A stretch of DNA of 7,678 nt from Chloroflexia bacterium (GTDB lineage: Bacteria > Chloroflexota > Chloroflexia > QHBQ01 > JADMIH01). Positions 1 to 5,107 of the stretch are shown piece by piece (the stretch's first letter is position 1; every line of letters starts with the position of its first letter). Location of the stretch: contig JAICKM010000320.1 of the NCBI GenBank assembly GCA_025927935.1, positions 1-7,678 of the forward strand. Direction: 5' to 3'. The position numbers and the translations under genes were made by a program. The notes beneath the pieces are model-generated. The model ran no database searches, had not been told where the DNA came from, and was given only the letters and a program-made list of their open reading frames with translations.

Positions 1-78
1 GAGGACGAAGGCTTCGATCTGGCCCCCGGTCAGACGTCGTTTTCGGCTGCGCCGGACGATGACGAGCCGGCCGAGTAG
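1..78 (+). CDS. rpoA: C-terminal end of probable RNA polymerase alpha subunit (partial)
   Basis: An open frame runs from the first base to a TAG stop at 76-78 and gives 25 residues, ending in a strongly acidic tail (key part DDDEPAE). The gene starts outside the window. No folded domain is visible, so the name rests on position: in most bacteria rpoA lies directly upstream of rplQ, and bacterial alpha subunits often end in a short acidic tail after the C-terminal domain. The next gene starts 22 bases after this stop, which suggests one transcript. The reading frame is clear; the identity is inference from synteny. Confidence 0.7.
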   Translation, partial: EDEGFDLAPGQTSFSAAPDDDEPAE

Positions 79-86
79 CCGGAGCT

Positions 87-91
87 GGAGG
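87..91 (+). promoter_or_regulatory. Ribosome binding site of rplQ
   Basis: GGAGG lies 9 bases before the ATG at 101 and is a strong Shine-Dalgarno match. It supports this ATG as the rplQ start. Confidence 0.75.
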
Positions 92-100
92 ATTTAGAAC

Positions 101-460
101 ATGGCTGCACGTCATAGAATTGGTGGGCGCCAGCTCGGTCGAAATAGCGGCCAGCGGCGCGCGCTCTATCGCAACCTGCTGGTGTCGCTCGTCACCCATG
201 AGCGCATCCGCACGACCGAGGCGAAAGCCAAGGAAATCCAGCCGATGATCGAGAAATTGATCACCATCGGCCGGACGGATACCCCGCACAACCGCAACAA
301 CGCGCGCTCGATCCTGGCGAACGAGACGGCGGTGGCGCGGCTGTTCGAGGAAGTGGGGCCGCGGTTCGTGACCCGCCCCGGCGGTTACACCCGTATCTTC
401 AAGATCAATACGCGCCCTGGCGATGGGGCGGTGGTTTGCCAGATCGAAATGGTTGAGTGA
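101..460 (+). CDS. rplQ: Large ribosomal subunit protein bL17
   Basis: This 119-residue protein is full length for bacterial L17 (usually about 115-130). L17 is a structural protein of the 50S subunit near the polypeptide exit tunnel. The N-terminal block is diagnostic: R5-x-G-G-R-Q-L-G-R, followed by RRALYRNLLVSLVTHERI and a TTEAKAKE stretch, which together form the basic rRNA-binding region. The C-terminal half keeps the family's GGYTRI motif and ends in an ordinary beta strand. The start is fixed by a GGAGG site. It follows the probable rpoA end by 22 bases, the classic rpoA-rplQ arrangement, so it is likely co-transcribed with the alpha-operon genes. Nothing looks truncated or unusual. 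Confidence 0.97.
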   Translation: MAARHRIGGRQLGRNSGQRRALYRNLLVSLVTHERIRTTEAKAKEIQPMIEKLITIGRTDTPHNRNNARSILANETAVARLFEEVGPRFVTRPGGYTRIFKINTRPGDGAVVCQIEMVE

Positions 461-462
461 TA

Positions 463-496
463 GGGTCGCGCGCCAGGCGCGCTGTCGCGCCCTTTT
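463..496 (+). terminator. GC-rich hairpin with T run between rplQ and truA, possible terminator or attenuator
   Basis: Directly after the rplQ stop, GGGtCGCG (463-470) can pair with CGCGCCC (486-492) with one bulged T, and the right arm is followed by TTTT (493-496). A nested perfect hairpin GCGCGC-cag-GCGCGC (468-482) competes with it. The layout fits a weak intrinsic terminator at the end of the rpoA-rplQ unit or an attenuator ahead of truA. The T run is short, so partial readthrough is likely. Inferred from sequence only. Confidence 0.45.
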
Positions 497-513
497 GAGC
501 TTTTGCGTTTCTG

Positions 514-1323
514 GTGTTGTACAAATTAACACTTGAATATGAGGGCACCCATTTCCACGGCTCCCAGGCCCAGGCTCCCGAACGGGGGCGGACGGTGCAG
601 GGCGAGATGGAAAGCGCGTTAGCTCGCCTGACCGGCGGTCCCGTGCGGATCGCGCTGGCCGGGCGCACCGACGCCGGGGTGCATGCCCGCGGCCAGGTAG
701 CCTCCTTTGTCCTGGAGCGTCCCTGGGAACCTGCGGTGCTGCAACGCGCCTTGAATGCCGTTCTGCCGCCCGACGTGGCGGTCCGCGCCACAGAACCGGC
801 GCCGGAAGGCTTTCATGCTCGTTTCAGCGCCAGGGGCCGCGCCTACCGGTATCTGATCCGGCAGGCGCCCGCGCCGGCTCCGCTGCTGCGCGCCTATACC
901 TGGCATGTGCGCTCGCCGCTCGACGTGGCGGCGATGCACACGGCGGCGCAGGCGCTGGTGGGCCGGCACGATTTCGCCTCCTTTTGTGGGGCGGGGCTGG
1001 GGGTACCGCCGGCTGACGGCGATACGGAGAAACCCAGCACCGTGCGAGAAATCGTTACGGCCTCGTGTGCGGCCTGGCCGCTGCGGAGCCTCTTTGAAAT
1101 CGACTCGGCGGAAGCCGCGGCTGAACGGCTGATCGCCGTGGACCTGGCGGCAAATGCGTTTTTGCCGCAGATGGTGCGGACTGTGGTCGCCACGTTGGTC
1201 CAGGTGGGGCAGGGCAAGGTGAGTCCTGCCGCCTTTGCCGCCATTCTGGATCGCGCGGACCGCCGCGCAGCCGCCGCAACGGCGCCCCCCCAGGGGCTGT
1301 GCCTGCTGCGGGTTTGGTATTAA
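514..1323 (+). CDS. truA: tRNA pseudouridine(38-40) synthase TruA
   Basis: The product is 269 residues, normal for TruA, which isomerises uridines 38-40 in the anticodon arm of many tRNAs. The catalytic motif GRTDAGVHA is intact at residues 50-58 with the nucleophile aspartate at D53. It is preceded by the N-terminal beta strand YKLTLEYEGTHFHGSQ, and the later family blocks F-A-S-F-C, TVREI, MVRTVVATLVQVGQGK and the terminal LCLLRVWY strand are all present. The start is GTG at 514 (TTG at 517 is an alternative), because an in-frame TGA at 496-498 excludes anything further upstream. I see no good Shine-Dalgarno, so initiation may be weak or coupled. truA beside rplQ and rplM-rpsI is a common bacterial arrangement. 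No defect is seen. Confidence 0.96.
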   Translation: MLYKLTLEYEGTHFHGSQAQAPERGRTVQGEMESALARLTGGPVRIALAGRTDAGVHARGQVASFVLERPWEPAVLQRALNAVLPPDVAVRATEPAPEGFHARFSARGRAYRYLIRQAPAPAPLLRAYTWHVRSPLDVAAMHTAAQALVGRHDFASFCGAGLGVPPADGDTEKPSTVREIVTASCAAWPLRSLFEIDSAEAAAERLIAVDLAANAFLPQMVRTVVATLVQVGQGKVSPAAFAAILDRADRRAAAATAPPQGLCLLRVWY

Positions 1324-1331
1324 CGTCGTTG

Positions 1332-1369
1332 CGCGTTTCGCGTTGCATGGTTCCCGCTCGCCGGGAATC
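1332..1369 (+). promoter_or_regulatory. Paired hairpins in the rplM leader
   Basis: In the 65 bases between truA and rplM, a small hairpin CGCG-ttt-CGCG (1332-1342) is followed by a stronger one in which GGTTCCCG (1349-1356) pairs with CGGGAATC (1362-1369), 8 bp with one G-U pair and a 5-base loop. Other bacteria regulate rplM-rpsI through a leader bound by L13, so this is a candidate autoregulatory site. I cannot match it to a known leader family. Confidence 0.3.
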
Positions 1370-1377
1370 CGATATAC

Positions 1378-1382
1378 AGGAG
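1378..1382 (+). promoter_or_regulatory. Ribosome binding site of rplM
   Basis: AGGAG ends 6 bases before the ATG at 1389 and fixes the rplM start. Confidence 0.75.
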
Positions 1383-1388
1383 TAGGAA

Positions 1389-1865
1389 ATGAACCAGCAA
1401 AAGACCTGGACCCCGAAGGGCGCCGAAGCGGCCCCTCAGCGACAGTGGCATCTGATTGATGCCAAGGGCCAGACCCTGGGCCGGTTGGCGGTGCTGATCG
1501 CTCGCTTGCTGCGCGGCAAGCACAAGCCCAACTTTACGCCGCACCTCGACATGGGCGACTACGTGATCGTGATCAACGCGAGCGAAGTGGCCGTGACCGG
1601 GAACAAGCTGCGCCAGAAGATGTACTACCGGCACTCGAACTATCCCGGCGGCTTCAAGGCCATCCCTTTGCAGGAGCACATGCGCAAGCACCCCGCCGCC
1701 CCCATCGAAGAGGCGGTGCGTGGGATGCTGCCGCGCAACAATATGGGCGATAATCTGTTCCGCAAGCTGCATGTGTACGCCGGCCCGGCTCACCCGCATC
1801 AGGCGCAGAACCCGACGACCTATGACATGAACCAGGCCGCCGAGGAAACCGGCCAGACCCACTAA
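1389..1865 (+). CDS. rplM: Large ribosomal subunit protein uL13
   Basis: The 158-residue product is L13, an early-assembling 50S protein that binds 23S rRNA. Family blocks in order are W20-H-L-I-D-A-x-G-x-x-L-G-R-L-A, the GDYVIVINASE strand (56-66), YYRHSNYPGG (79-88), VRGMLPRNNMG (110-120) and HPHQAQ (135-140). It is slightly longer than the usual 140-150 residues. The extra length is a polar N-terminal segment of about 15 residues and a short polar C-terminal tail after HPHQAQ; neither disrupts the core. The ATG has an AGGAG site. The stop lies 15 bases before rpsI, so the conserved rplM-rpsI operon is intact. Confidence 0.97.
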   Translation: MNQQKTWTPKGAEAAPQRQWHLIDAKGQTLGRLAVLIARLLRGKHKPNFTPHLDMGDYVIVINASEVAVTGNKLRQKMYYRHSNYPGGFKAIPLQEHMRKHPAAPIEEAVRGMLPRNNMGDNLFRKLHVYAGPAHPHQAQNPTTYDMNQAAEETGQTH

Positions 1866-1868
1866 TCT

Positions 1869-1875
1869 GGAGAGG
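1869..1875 (+). promoter_or_regulatory. Ribosome binding site of rpsI
   Basis: GGAGAGG, ending 5 bases before the ATG at 1881, lies in the 15-base gap after rplM. It supports the chosen rpsI start and operon translation. Confidence 0.7.
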
Positions 1876-1880
1876 ATGCC

Positions 1881-2285
1881 ATGACACAGAACAAGAGCTA
1901 CTACTATGGCACCGGCCGGCGCAAGAGTGCTGTCGCCCGTGTGCGCCTCTATCCGGGGACCGGCCAGATCGTGGTCAACGGCCGTAGCCCTGAGCAGCAC
2001 TTCGGCGGGCGCGTGTTCCACGAGCGCATCGTGACCGCGCCGCTGCGCGTCACCGACACGACCGGCCGCTGGAACGTGATGGTGAAGGTCGTCGGCGGGG
2101 GCACGACCGGCCAGGCCGGCGCCATCTCGCACGGCATCGCCCGCGCCCTTTGCGACGCCGATACCGAGGCGTATCGGTCGGCTCTCAAGAAGGCCGGCCT
2201 GCTGACCCGCGATGCGCGCGTCAAGGAGCGCAAGAAGGTCGGCCTGAAGCGCGCCCGCAAGGCGCCGCAGTACACCAAGCGCTAA
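1881..2285 (+). CDS. rpsI: Small ribosomal subunit protein uS9
   Basis: The product is 134 residues, within the normal range for bacterial S9, a 30S head protein whose C-terminal tail reaches the P-site tRNA. Diagnostic blocks are Y9[12 protein letters not shown] near the N-terminus, GGGTTGQ (72-78), HGIARAL (84-90) and the basic tail ending [10 protein letters not shown]. The last arginine, which contacts tRNA in known ribosomes, is present. It follows rplM by 15 bases with its own Shine-Dalgarno, so the two are co-transcribed. The structured non-coding region after its stop probably marks the end of the ribosomal transcript. Confidence 0.98.
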   Translation: MTQNKSYYYGTGRRKSAVARVRLYPGTGQIVVNGRSPEQHFGGRVFHERIVTAPLRVTDTTGRWNVMVKVVGGGTTGQAGAISHGIARALCDADTEAYRSALKKAGLLTRDARVKERKKVGLKRARKAPQYTKR

Positions 2286-2291
2286 GGACGA

Positions 2292-2311
2292 GCCGTCTGC
2301 CGTCTGCCGTC
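2292..2311 (+). repeat. Short tandem repeat, 7-bp unit
   Basis: Directly after the rpsI stop, the unit GCCGTCT occurs twice and then again lacking its last base. The third copy runs into the left arm of the following hairpin. It could be a slippage product; no function can be assigned. Confidence 0.7.
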
Positions 2312-2331
2312 AGGAGTTTATCCTGACCGGC
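2306..2331 (+). terminator. Hairpin downstream of rpsI, possible 3' end of the ribosomal operon
   Basis: GTCAGGA (2309-2315) pairs perfectly with TCCTGAC (2321-2327) across the loop gttta. With one bulged C, GCC (2306-2308) and GGC (2329-2331) extend the stem to 10 bp. It begins 21 bases after the rpsI stop, where a terminator is expected, but no T run follows. It may therefore protect the mRNA 3' end rather than be an autonomous intrinsic terminator. Confidence 0.45.
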
Positions 2332-2373
2332 TGTGCGGCGGCTAGTAGCCGGGTCCGGTAATCGCCTCTGTAG

Positions 2374-2394
2374 GGGCCGGTTTCAAACCGGCCC
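2374..2394 (+). repeat. Palindromic element with 10-bp arms, possible dispersed repeat
   Basis: GGGCCGGTTT and AAACCGGCCC are perfect inverted repeats around a single C. In RNA this would fold as an 8-bp stem with loop TTCAA. The context (TGTAGG upstream, more GC downstream) resembles REP-like palindromes of the form GTAGGGGC..GGTTTCAAACC..GCCCC that I remember as dispersed in Chloroflexota and other genomes. The palindrome is seen directly; the repeat family is from memory and needs a copy-number search. Confidence 0.6.
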
Positions 2395-2402
2395 GGCGCC
2401 CG

Positions 2403-2473
2403 AATCAAAGAGACCTCTTGATCTACGCGGTAGAGTTGTGACTCTGCATGCGCGGCAAGAGGTCTCTTTGATT
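2403..2473 (+). repeat. Perfect 18-bp inverted repeat with structured 35-base loop
   Basis: The arms are 2403-2420 (AATCAAAGAGACCTCTTG) and 2456-2473, exact reverse complements. The loop (2421-2455) holds two small hairpins that share three bases: TCTAC-gcg-GTAGA (2422-2434) and AGAGT-tgtg-ACTCT (2432-2445). The right arm runs into ATTTTG, so a terminator role is possible, but an 18-bp stem with such a large loop is not typical of one. The arms are more AT-rich than the neighbouring genes and no target-site duplication is visible. It could be a terminator, a mini-element or part of a structured RNA. Confidence 0.8.
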
Positions 2474-2481
2474 TTGTCGTG

Positions 2482-2516
2482 TTGTCCGAAAACAGGACAA
2501 TACCGGGGTCCTTTTT
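2482..2516 (+). terminator. Small terminator-like hairpin with competing upstream stem
   Basis: AGGAC (2494-2498) can pair with GTCCT (2508-2512), followed by four more T, so the run is TTTTT at 2512-2516. The same left-arm bases alternatively pair upstream: TTGTCC (2482-2487) with GGACAA (2495-2500). The two folds exclude each other. Stems are only 5-6 bp, so this is a weak candidate for stopping readthrough from rpsI before the promoter at 2558. Confidence 0.35.
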
Positions 2517-2557
2517 GCGGGTATATGTCTGTCAGGTTAACATCTGATCTGCCGGTT

Positions 2558-2586
2558 TTGACAAAGGCGGGCCAATATTGTATGAT
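2558..2586 (+). promoter_or_regulatory. Sigma-70-type promoter of the helicase-associated gene
   Basis: TTGACA (2558-2563, 6 of 6 consensus) and TATGAT (2581-2586, 5 of 6) are separated by the optimal 17 bases. The expected transcription start near 2593 gives a leader of about 75 bases before the GTG at 2669. A perfect 8-base palindrome, CAATATTG (2573-2580), abuts the -10, and AATAT (2574-2578) is repeated inverted as ATATT (2590-2594) across it, a possible operator position. In a GC-rich genome a chance match this good is unlikely. Confidence 0.8.
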
Positions 2587-2658
2587 GAGATATTATGTGC
2601 CCTCCCGCAAACAGCACGGCATACCACGATGATGTTGGTAATTTATCGTTGGTTAGAC

Positions 2659-2663
2659 AGGAG
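2659..2663 (+). promoter_or_regulatory. Ribosome binding site deciding a GTG start
   Basis: AGGAG lies 5 bases before the GTG at 2669. It selects this GTG over later in-frame starts of the helicase-associated gene. Confidence 0.7.
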
Positions 2664-2668
2664 ATTGG

Positions 2669-4975
2669 GTGAAGAATCTACTTGGCCGTTTGATGGGCCG
2701 CTCATTTGATGAGCTAAAGTCCATCGCGACATCGTGGCATATCCCCATTACTGACCTTAACCACAACGACGCGGCCATCGCCATCTATCGCGAGATGACG
2801 GAAAAGACCAATGTGCGCGCCGTCTGGGAAACCCTCAACACGGAAGAGCGGGCATTTCTCGGCTGGCTGCTGGAGCAGCGCAACCAGATGACCCTGGTCG
2901 ATGACCTGGCCGCCCAGTTGAACCGGCCCGCGGAGACCGTCGAGGCCCTGCTGGCCGGACTGAGTGGCCTGGGCCTGCTCGATGTCGAAGAGGCCCTGGT
3001 GCGCGGCAGCCGGGTCGTCTCAGCGGGCGATAACCTCTATGCCTGGGGGATGCGCAACCAGACCCCCGCCGTGAAGCGCCGGGTGGCGTCGATGTCCGGC
3101 GAGGTCAGCCGGGTGCTGGTGGCCGTGCAGAGCGAGATGCTGGGCGGCGAGCCGTTCGACGAGGCACTGGCCGTGCTGCTGGATCGGCTCGATGCGCCGG
3201 TGCTGGAACGCATCGCCGCGCGCTGGCATGTGCCCGATTTGCGCTATATGGCGAAGCCTGCCGTCATCGAGATGCTGGATGCCATGCTGGAGGGCGCCGA
3301 AACCCGCGAGCGGATGCTCTGCGAGGTCAGCCCCGACAGCCGGCGGCTGTTTGAGTACCTGTGCGAGCGCGAGGGTCGCGGCACGGCGGCGGAGGTTATG
3401 GCCGCCTTTAGCTGGACCCACCACGATCTGCACCGTCACTTTACGGCGCTCGAAGTGCGGGCGCTGGCCTTTGAGACGCTCTGGCACGACCGGCGGATGG
3501 TGTTTATTCCCCGCCAGGTACGCTGCCCGCAGCCGGGCGCCGTCTCCACCGCGCCCCAGGTGGCCGCCGCCACCGATCCGCCCGTGGTCGATAGCCGCCT
3601 GCCGTTCGCGTTGCCCTGGAACCTGCTCAGCACGCTGGCCTATTTTTCGCAGAACGAAGTCGTCATCAACCGTCATAACAACGAACTGCCCAAGCGGACG
3701 CTCAAGCGCCTGCTCGACTCCTTCCAGCAGCCGGACCCGGCCACCGGAGACGCCTACCTGAATCTCGTTCTGCATTTCGCCGAGACGCTGGGCCTGCTGG
3801 CCGAGGAGGAAGAAAGCCGCCGCAAGATCGCCGGGCCGCGCCTGGCCGACTGGGTGCGCCTGCCGTTTACTGCCCAGGCCCGCCGCCTCTACGCGGTCTG
3901 GCTGGAAGACCGCCACCTGCGCGAAGACCCGGCCTCGCCCTTCTTCCTATGGCGTGCCCCCGACCCGACCGGCGCGCGCAAACGCCTCGTCGCGCACCTG
4001 GCCGAGTGCCCGCTGGAGACCTGGCTCAACCTCGACAGCTTCTTGCAACATATCTACGGCGTGGATCCCTACCTGCTGGTCAGCCGTGACGAACTGGTGC
4101 GCCAGTTGGGTGTCAAGGGGCTGCGCGATTTCCAGGCGCGCTGGATGACTAACGAAGGCGCATTGCTGACCAGCATGATCAGCGGCGCCCTGCTTTGGAT
4201 GGGCGCCGTGGACCTGGGCCGCGACCGCGCCGGGCAGGTGGTGGCCTTCCGCATCACCCCGGCGGGCGCCCGGCTGTTCGGCCACCCGCAGGCGTCCACC
4301 GAGACCGATCCCGCCCGCAAAGCCTTCCTTGTGCAGCCCAACTTCGAGGTGCTGGTCATGGCCCCGGAGGCCCGCGCTATCTGGACGCTGCTGCTGTGCG
4401 CCGACCTGGCCCGTCACGACCGCGTCAGCGTCTACACTATCACCAAGGAGAGCGTGCTGCGGGCGCGCGCCGGGGGGCTGAGTTCGACCGCGTTACAGGA
4501 ATTCCTGACTTCCAACAGCCAGAAGGCCGTGCCGCAAAACGTGTTGCAATGCATCAGCGACTGGGCGCGCGGCTATAAGCGCACAGTGCTGCAGAAGGCC
4601 ACGCTGCTCGAAGTCGACGACGCCGAGATCCTGGACGAGTTGCTGTCGTCGCGGCGCCTGAAGGGCTTCGTGGCCCGGCGCCTCACGCCGACTGTGGCCC
4701 TGATCCGGCTGCCGCGTACCACCGTCTGGACCCGCGACGATCCGTGGCAGAAGCTGGCAAAGGAGTTGCGCACCGCAGGCTACTTCCCGGAGATCCTGGA
4801 AGAGGCCGGGCGCGTGGAGAAGCCGCGCGCCCGCCGCGCGGCGACCGACAAAGATAACGGCGGCCCGCCCGCCTCCGGCGCCACGGGTTCCGACGGCGGT
4901 CCGTCCCCCGGCCCACGTCCGGCTCGCCCGCGCCGCCCCATCCGCAAAAACGGCCGCCTCACGGCCGCATCATGA
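2669..4975 (+). CDS. XPB/Ssl2-type helicase-associated domain protein lacking a helicase motor
   Basis: This 768-residue protein starts at GTG. Roughly residues 551-645 (from KAFLVQPNFEVLVM through SVYTITKESVLRARAGGLS to VPQNVLQCISDWARG) match what I recognise as the helicase-associated domain of the XPB/Ssl2 family (Pfam Helicase_C_3 type). No Walker A, DEAD/DEAH box or other SF2 motif is visible. Residues 60-110 look like a winged-helix segment, and the rest of the first 550 residues are helical and unassigned. The tail from about residue 717 is rich in Arg, Pro, Gly and Ala and probably disordered. From memory, actinobacteria encode a similar protein of about 750 residues beside the XPB helicase gene; here no helicase is adjacent and ruvA follows. 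A DNA-repair or nucleic-acid-binding role is inference. It has its own strong promoter. Confidence 0.8.
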   Translation: MKNLLGRLMGRSFDELKSIATSWHIPITDLNHNDAAIAIYREMTEKTNVRAVWETLNTEERAFLGWLLEQRNQMTLVDDLAAQLNRPAETVEALLAGLSGLGLLDVEEALVRGSRVVSAGDNLYAWGMRNQTPAVKRRVASMSGEVSRVLVAVQSEMLGGEPFDEALAVLLDRLDAPVLERIAARWHVPDLRYMAKPAVIEMLDAMLEGAETRERMLCEVSPDSRRLFEYLCEREGRGTAAEVMAAFSWTHHDLHRHFTALEVRALAFETLWHDRRMVFIPRQVRCPQPGAVSTAPQVAAATDPPVVDSRLPFALPWNLLSTLAYFSQNEVVINRHNNELPKRTLKRLLDSFQQPDPATGDAYLNLVLHFAETLGLLAEEEESRRKIAGPRLADWVRLPFTAQARRLYAVWLEDRHLREDPASPFFLWRAPDPTGARKRLVAHLAECPLETWLNLDSFLQHIYGVDPYLLVSRDELVRQLGVKGLRDFQARWMTNEGALLTSMISGALLWMGAVDLGRDRAGQVVAFRITPAGARLFGHPQASTETDPARKAFLVQPNFEVLVMAPEARAIWTLLLCADLARHDRVSVYTITKESVLRARAGGLSSTALQEFLTSNSQKAVPQNVLQCISDWARGYKRTVLQKATLLEVDDAEILDELLSSRRLKGFVARRLTPTVALIRLPRTTVWTRDDPWQKLAKELRTAGYFPEILEEAGRVEKPRARRAATDKDNGGPPASGATGSDGGPSPGPRPARPRRPIRKNGRLTAAS
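4946..4967 (-). terminator. Possible minus-strand intrinsic terminator inside the gene's 3' end
   Basis: CGGCCG (4951-4956) and CGGCCG (4962-4967) form a 6-bp hairpin around a 5-base loop. Read on the minus strand the stem is followed by TTTTT (the AAAAA at 4946-4950), the layout of an intrinsic terminator for antisense transcription. No minus-strand gene is present nearby, and the same bases encode Arg, Pro and Lys codons, so it may be a codon-bias coincidence. Confidence 0.3.
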
Positions 4976-4999
4976 GCAGGCTGTCATAGGGCGCTTGTT

Positions 5000-5020
5000 A
5001 CTCTGGGCGGAGCGCAGAGT
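5000..5020 (+). repeat. Hairpin in the gap before ruvA
   Basis: ACTCTG (5000-5005) pairs perfectly with CAGAGT (5015-5020). An inner CG/CG pair with a two-base bulge can extend it. It lies 24 bases after the upstream stop and has no T run, so it may stabilise an mRNA end or belong to the dispersed repeat that follows. Confidence 0.4.
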
Positions 5021-5044
5021 CTCGGCTTTGGGGCGACGATACGG

Positions 5045-5073
5045 AGATTCTTCGCTGCGCTCAGAATGACGGG
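5045..5073 (+). repeat. Probable dispersed intergenic repeat
   Basis: The stretch contains GATTCTTCGC and GCTCAGAATGAC, with ATTCT (5047-5051) and AGAAT (5063-5067) as inverted ends. I remember nearly identical strings as very common intergenic repeats in many bacterial genomes, where they give spurious peptides such as RFFAALRMT. The rest of the 132-base gap (4976-5107) holds only the upstream hairpin and the ruvA Shine-Dalgarno. Family membership is from memory. Confidence 0.5.
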
Positions 5074-5093
5074 TTCAGATTGACAGACTAATG

Positions 5094-5100
5094 AGAGGGA
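5094..5100 (+). promoter_or_regulatory. Ribosome binding site of ruvA
   Basis: AGAGGGA ends 7 bases before the ATG at 5108. It is a fair match and supports the start. Confidence 0.6.
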
Positions 5101-5107
5101 AGCACGT

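Noticed and set aside
495..525. TTGAGC with TACAAA as a truA promoter
   Set aside because: The spacing is 19 bases and the -10 would lie inside the truA coding sequence.
1320..2132. Long minus-strand open frame of 270 codons opposite rplM and rpsI
   Set aside because: It lies wholly antisense to two highly conserved ribosomal genes, its composition is that of a high-GC shadow frame, and no ribosome site supports it.
2403..2473. CRISPR repeat or insertion-sequence end
   Set aside because: There is only one inverted-repeat pair, no spaced direct repeats, no transposase and no visible target-site duplication.
2333..2632. Plus-strand open frame of 99 codons in the rpsI downstream gap
   Set aside because: It runs through both large palindromes and the promoter, has no Shine-Dalgarno, and its translation shows no recognisable fold or motif.
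3020..3916. Minus-strand open frame of 298 codons opposite the helicase-associated gene
   Set aside because: It is antisense to a longer, domain-bearing gene; its His/Gln/Arg-rich translation is typical of a reverse-frame shadow in GC-rich DNA.
5080..5107. TTGACA at 5080-5085 as a promoter for ruvA
   Set aside because: At 17 bases spacing the -10 would fall on the start codon region and no TATAAT-like hexamer is present.
4976..5107. Possible tRNA or small RNA in the gap before ruvA
   Set aside because: No acceptor stem, T-loop consensus or anticodon arm can be assembled. The pairings seen are two short inverted repeats only.
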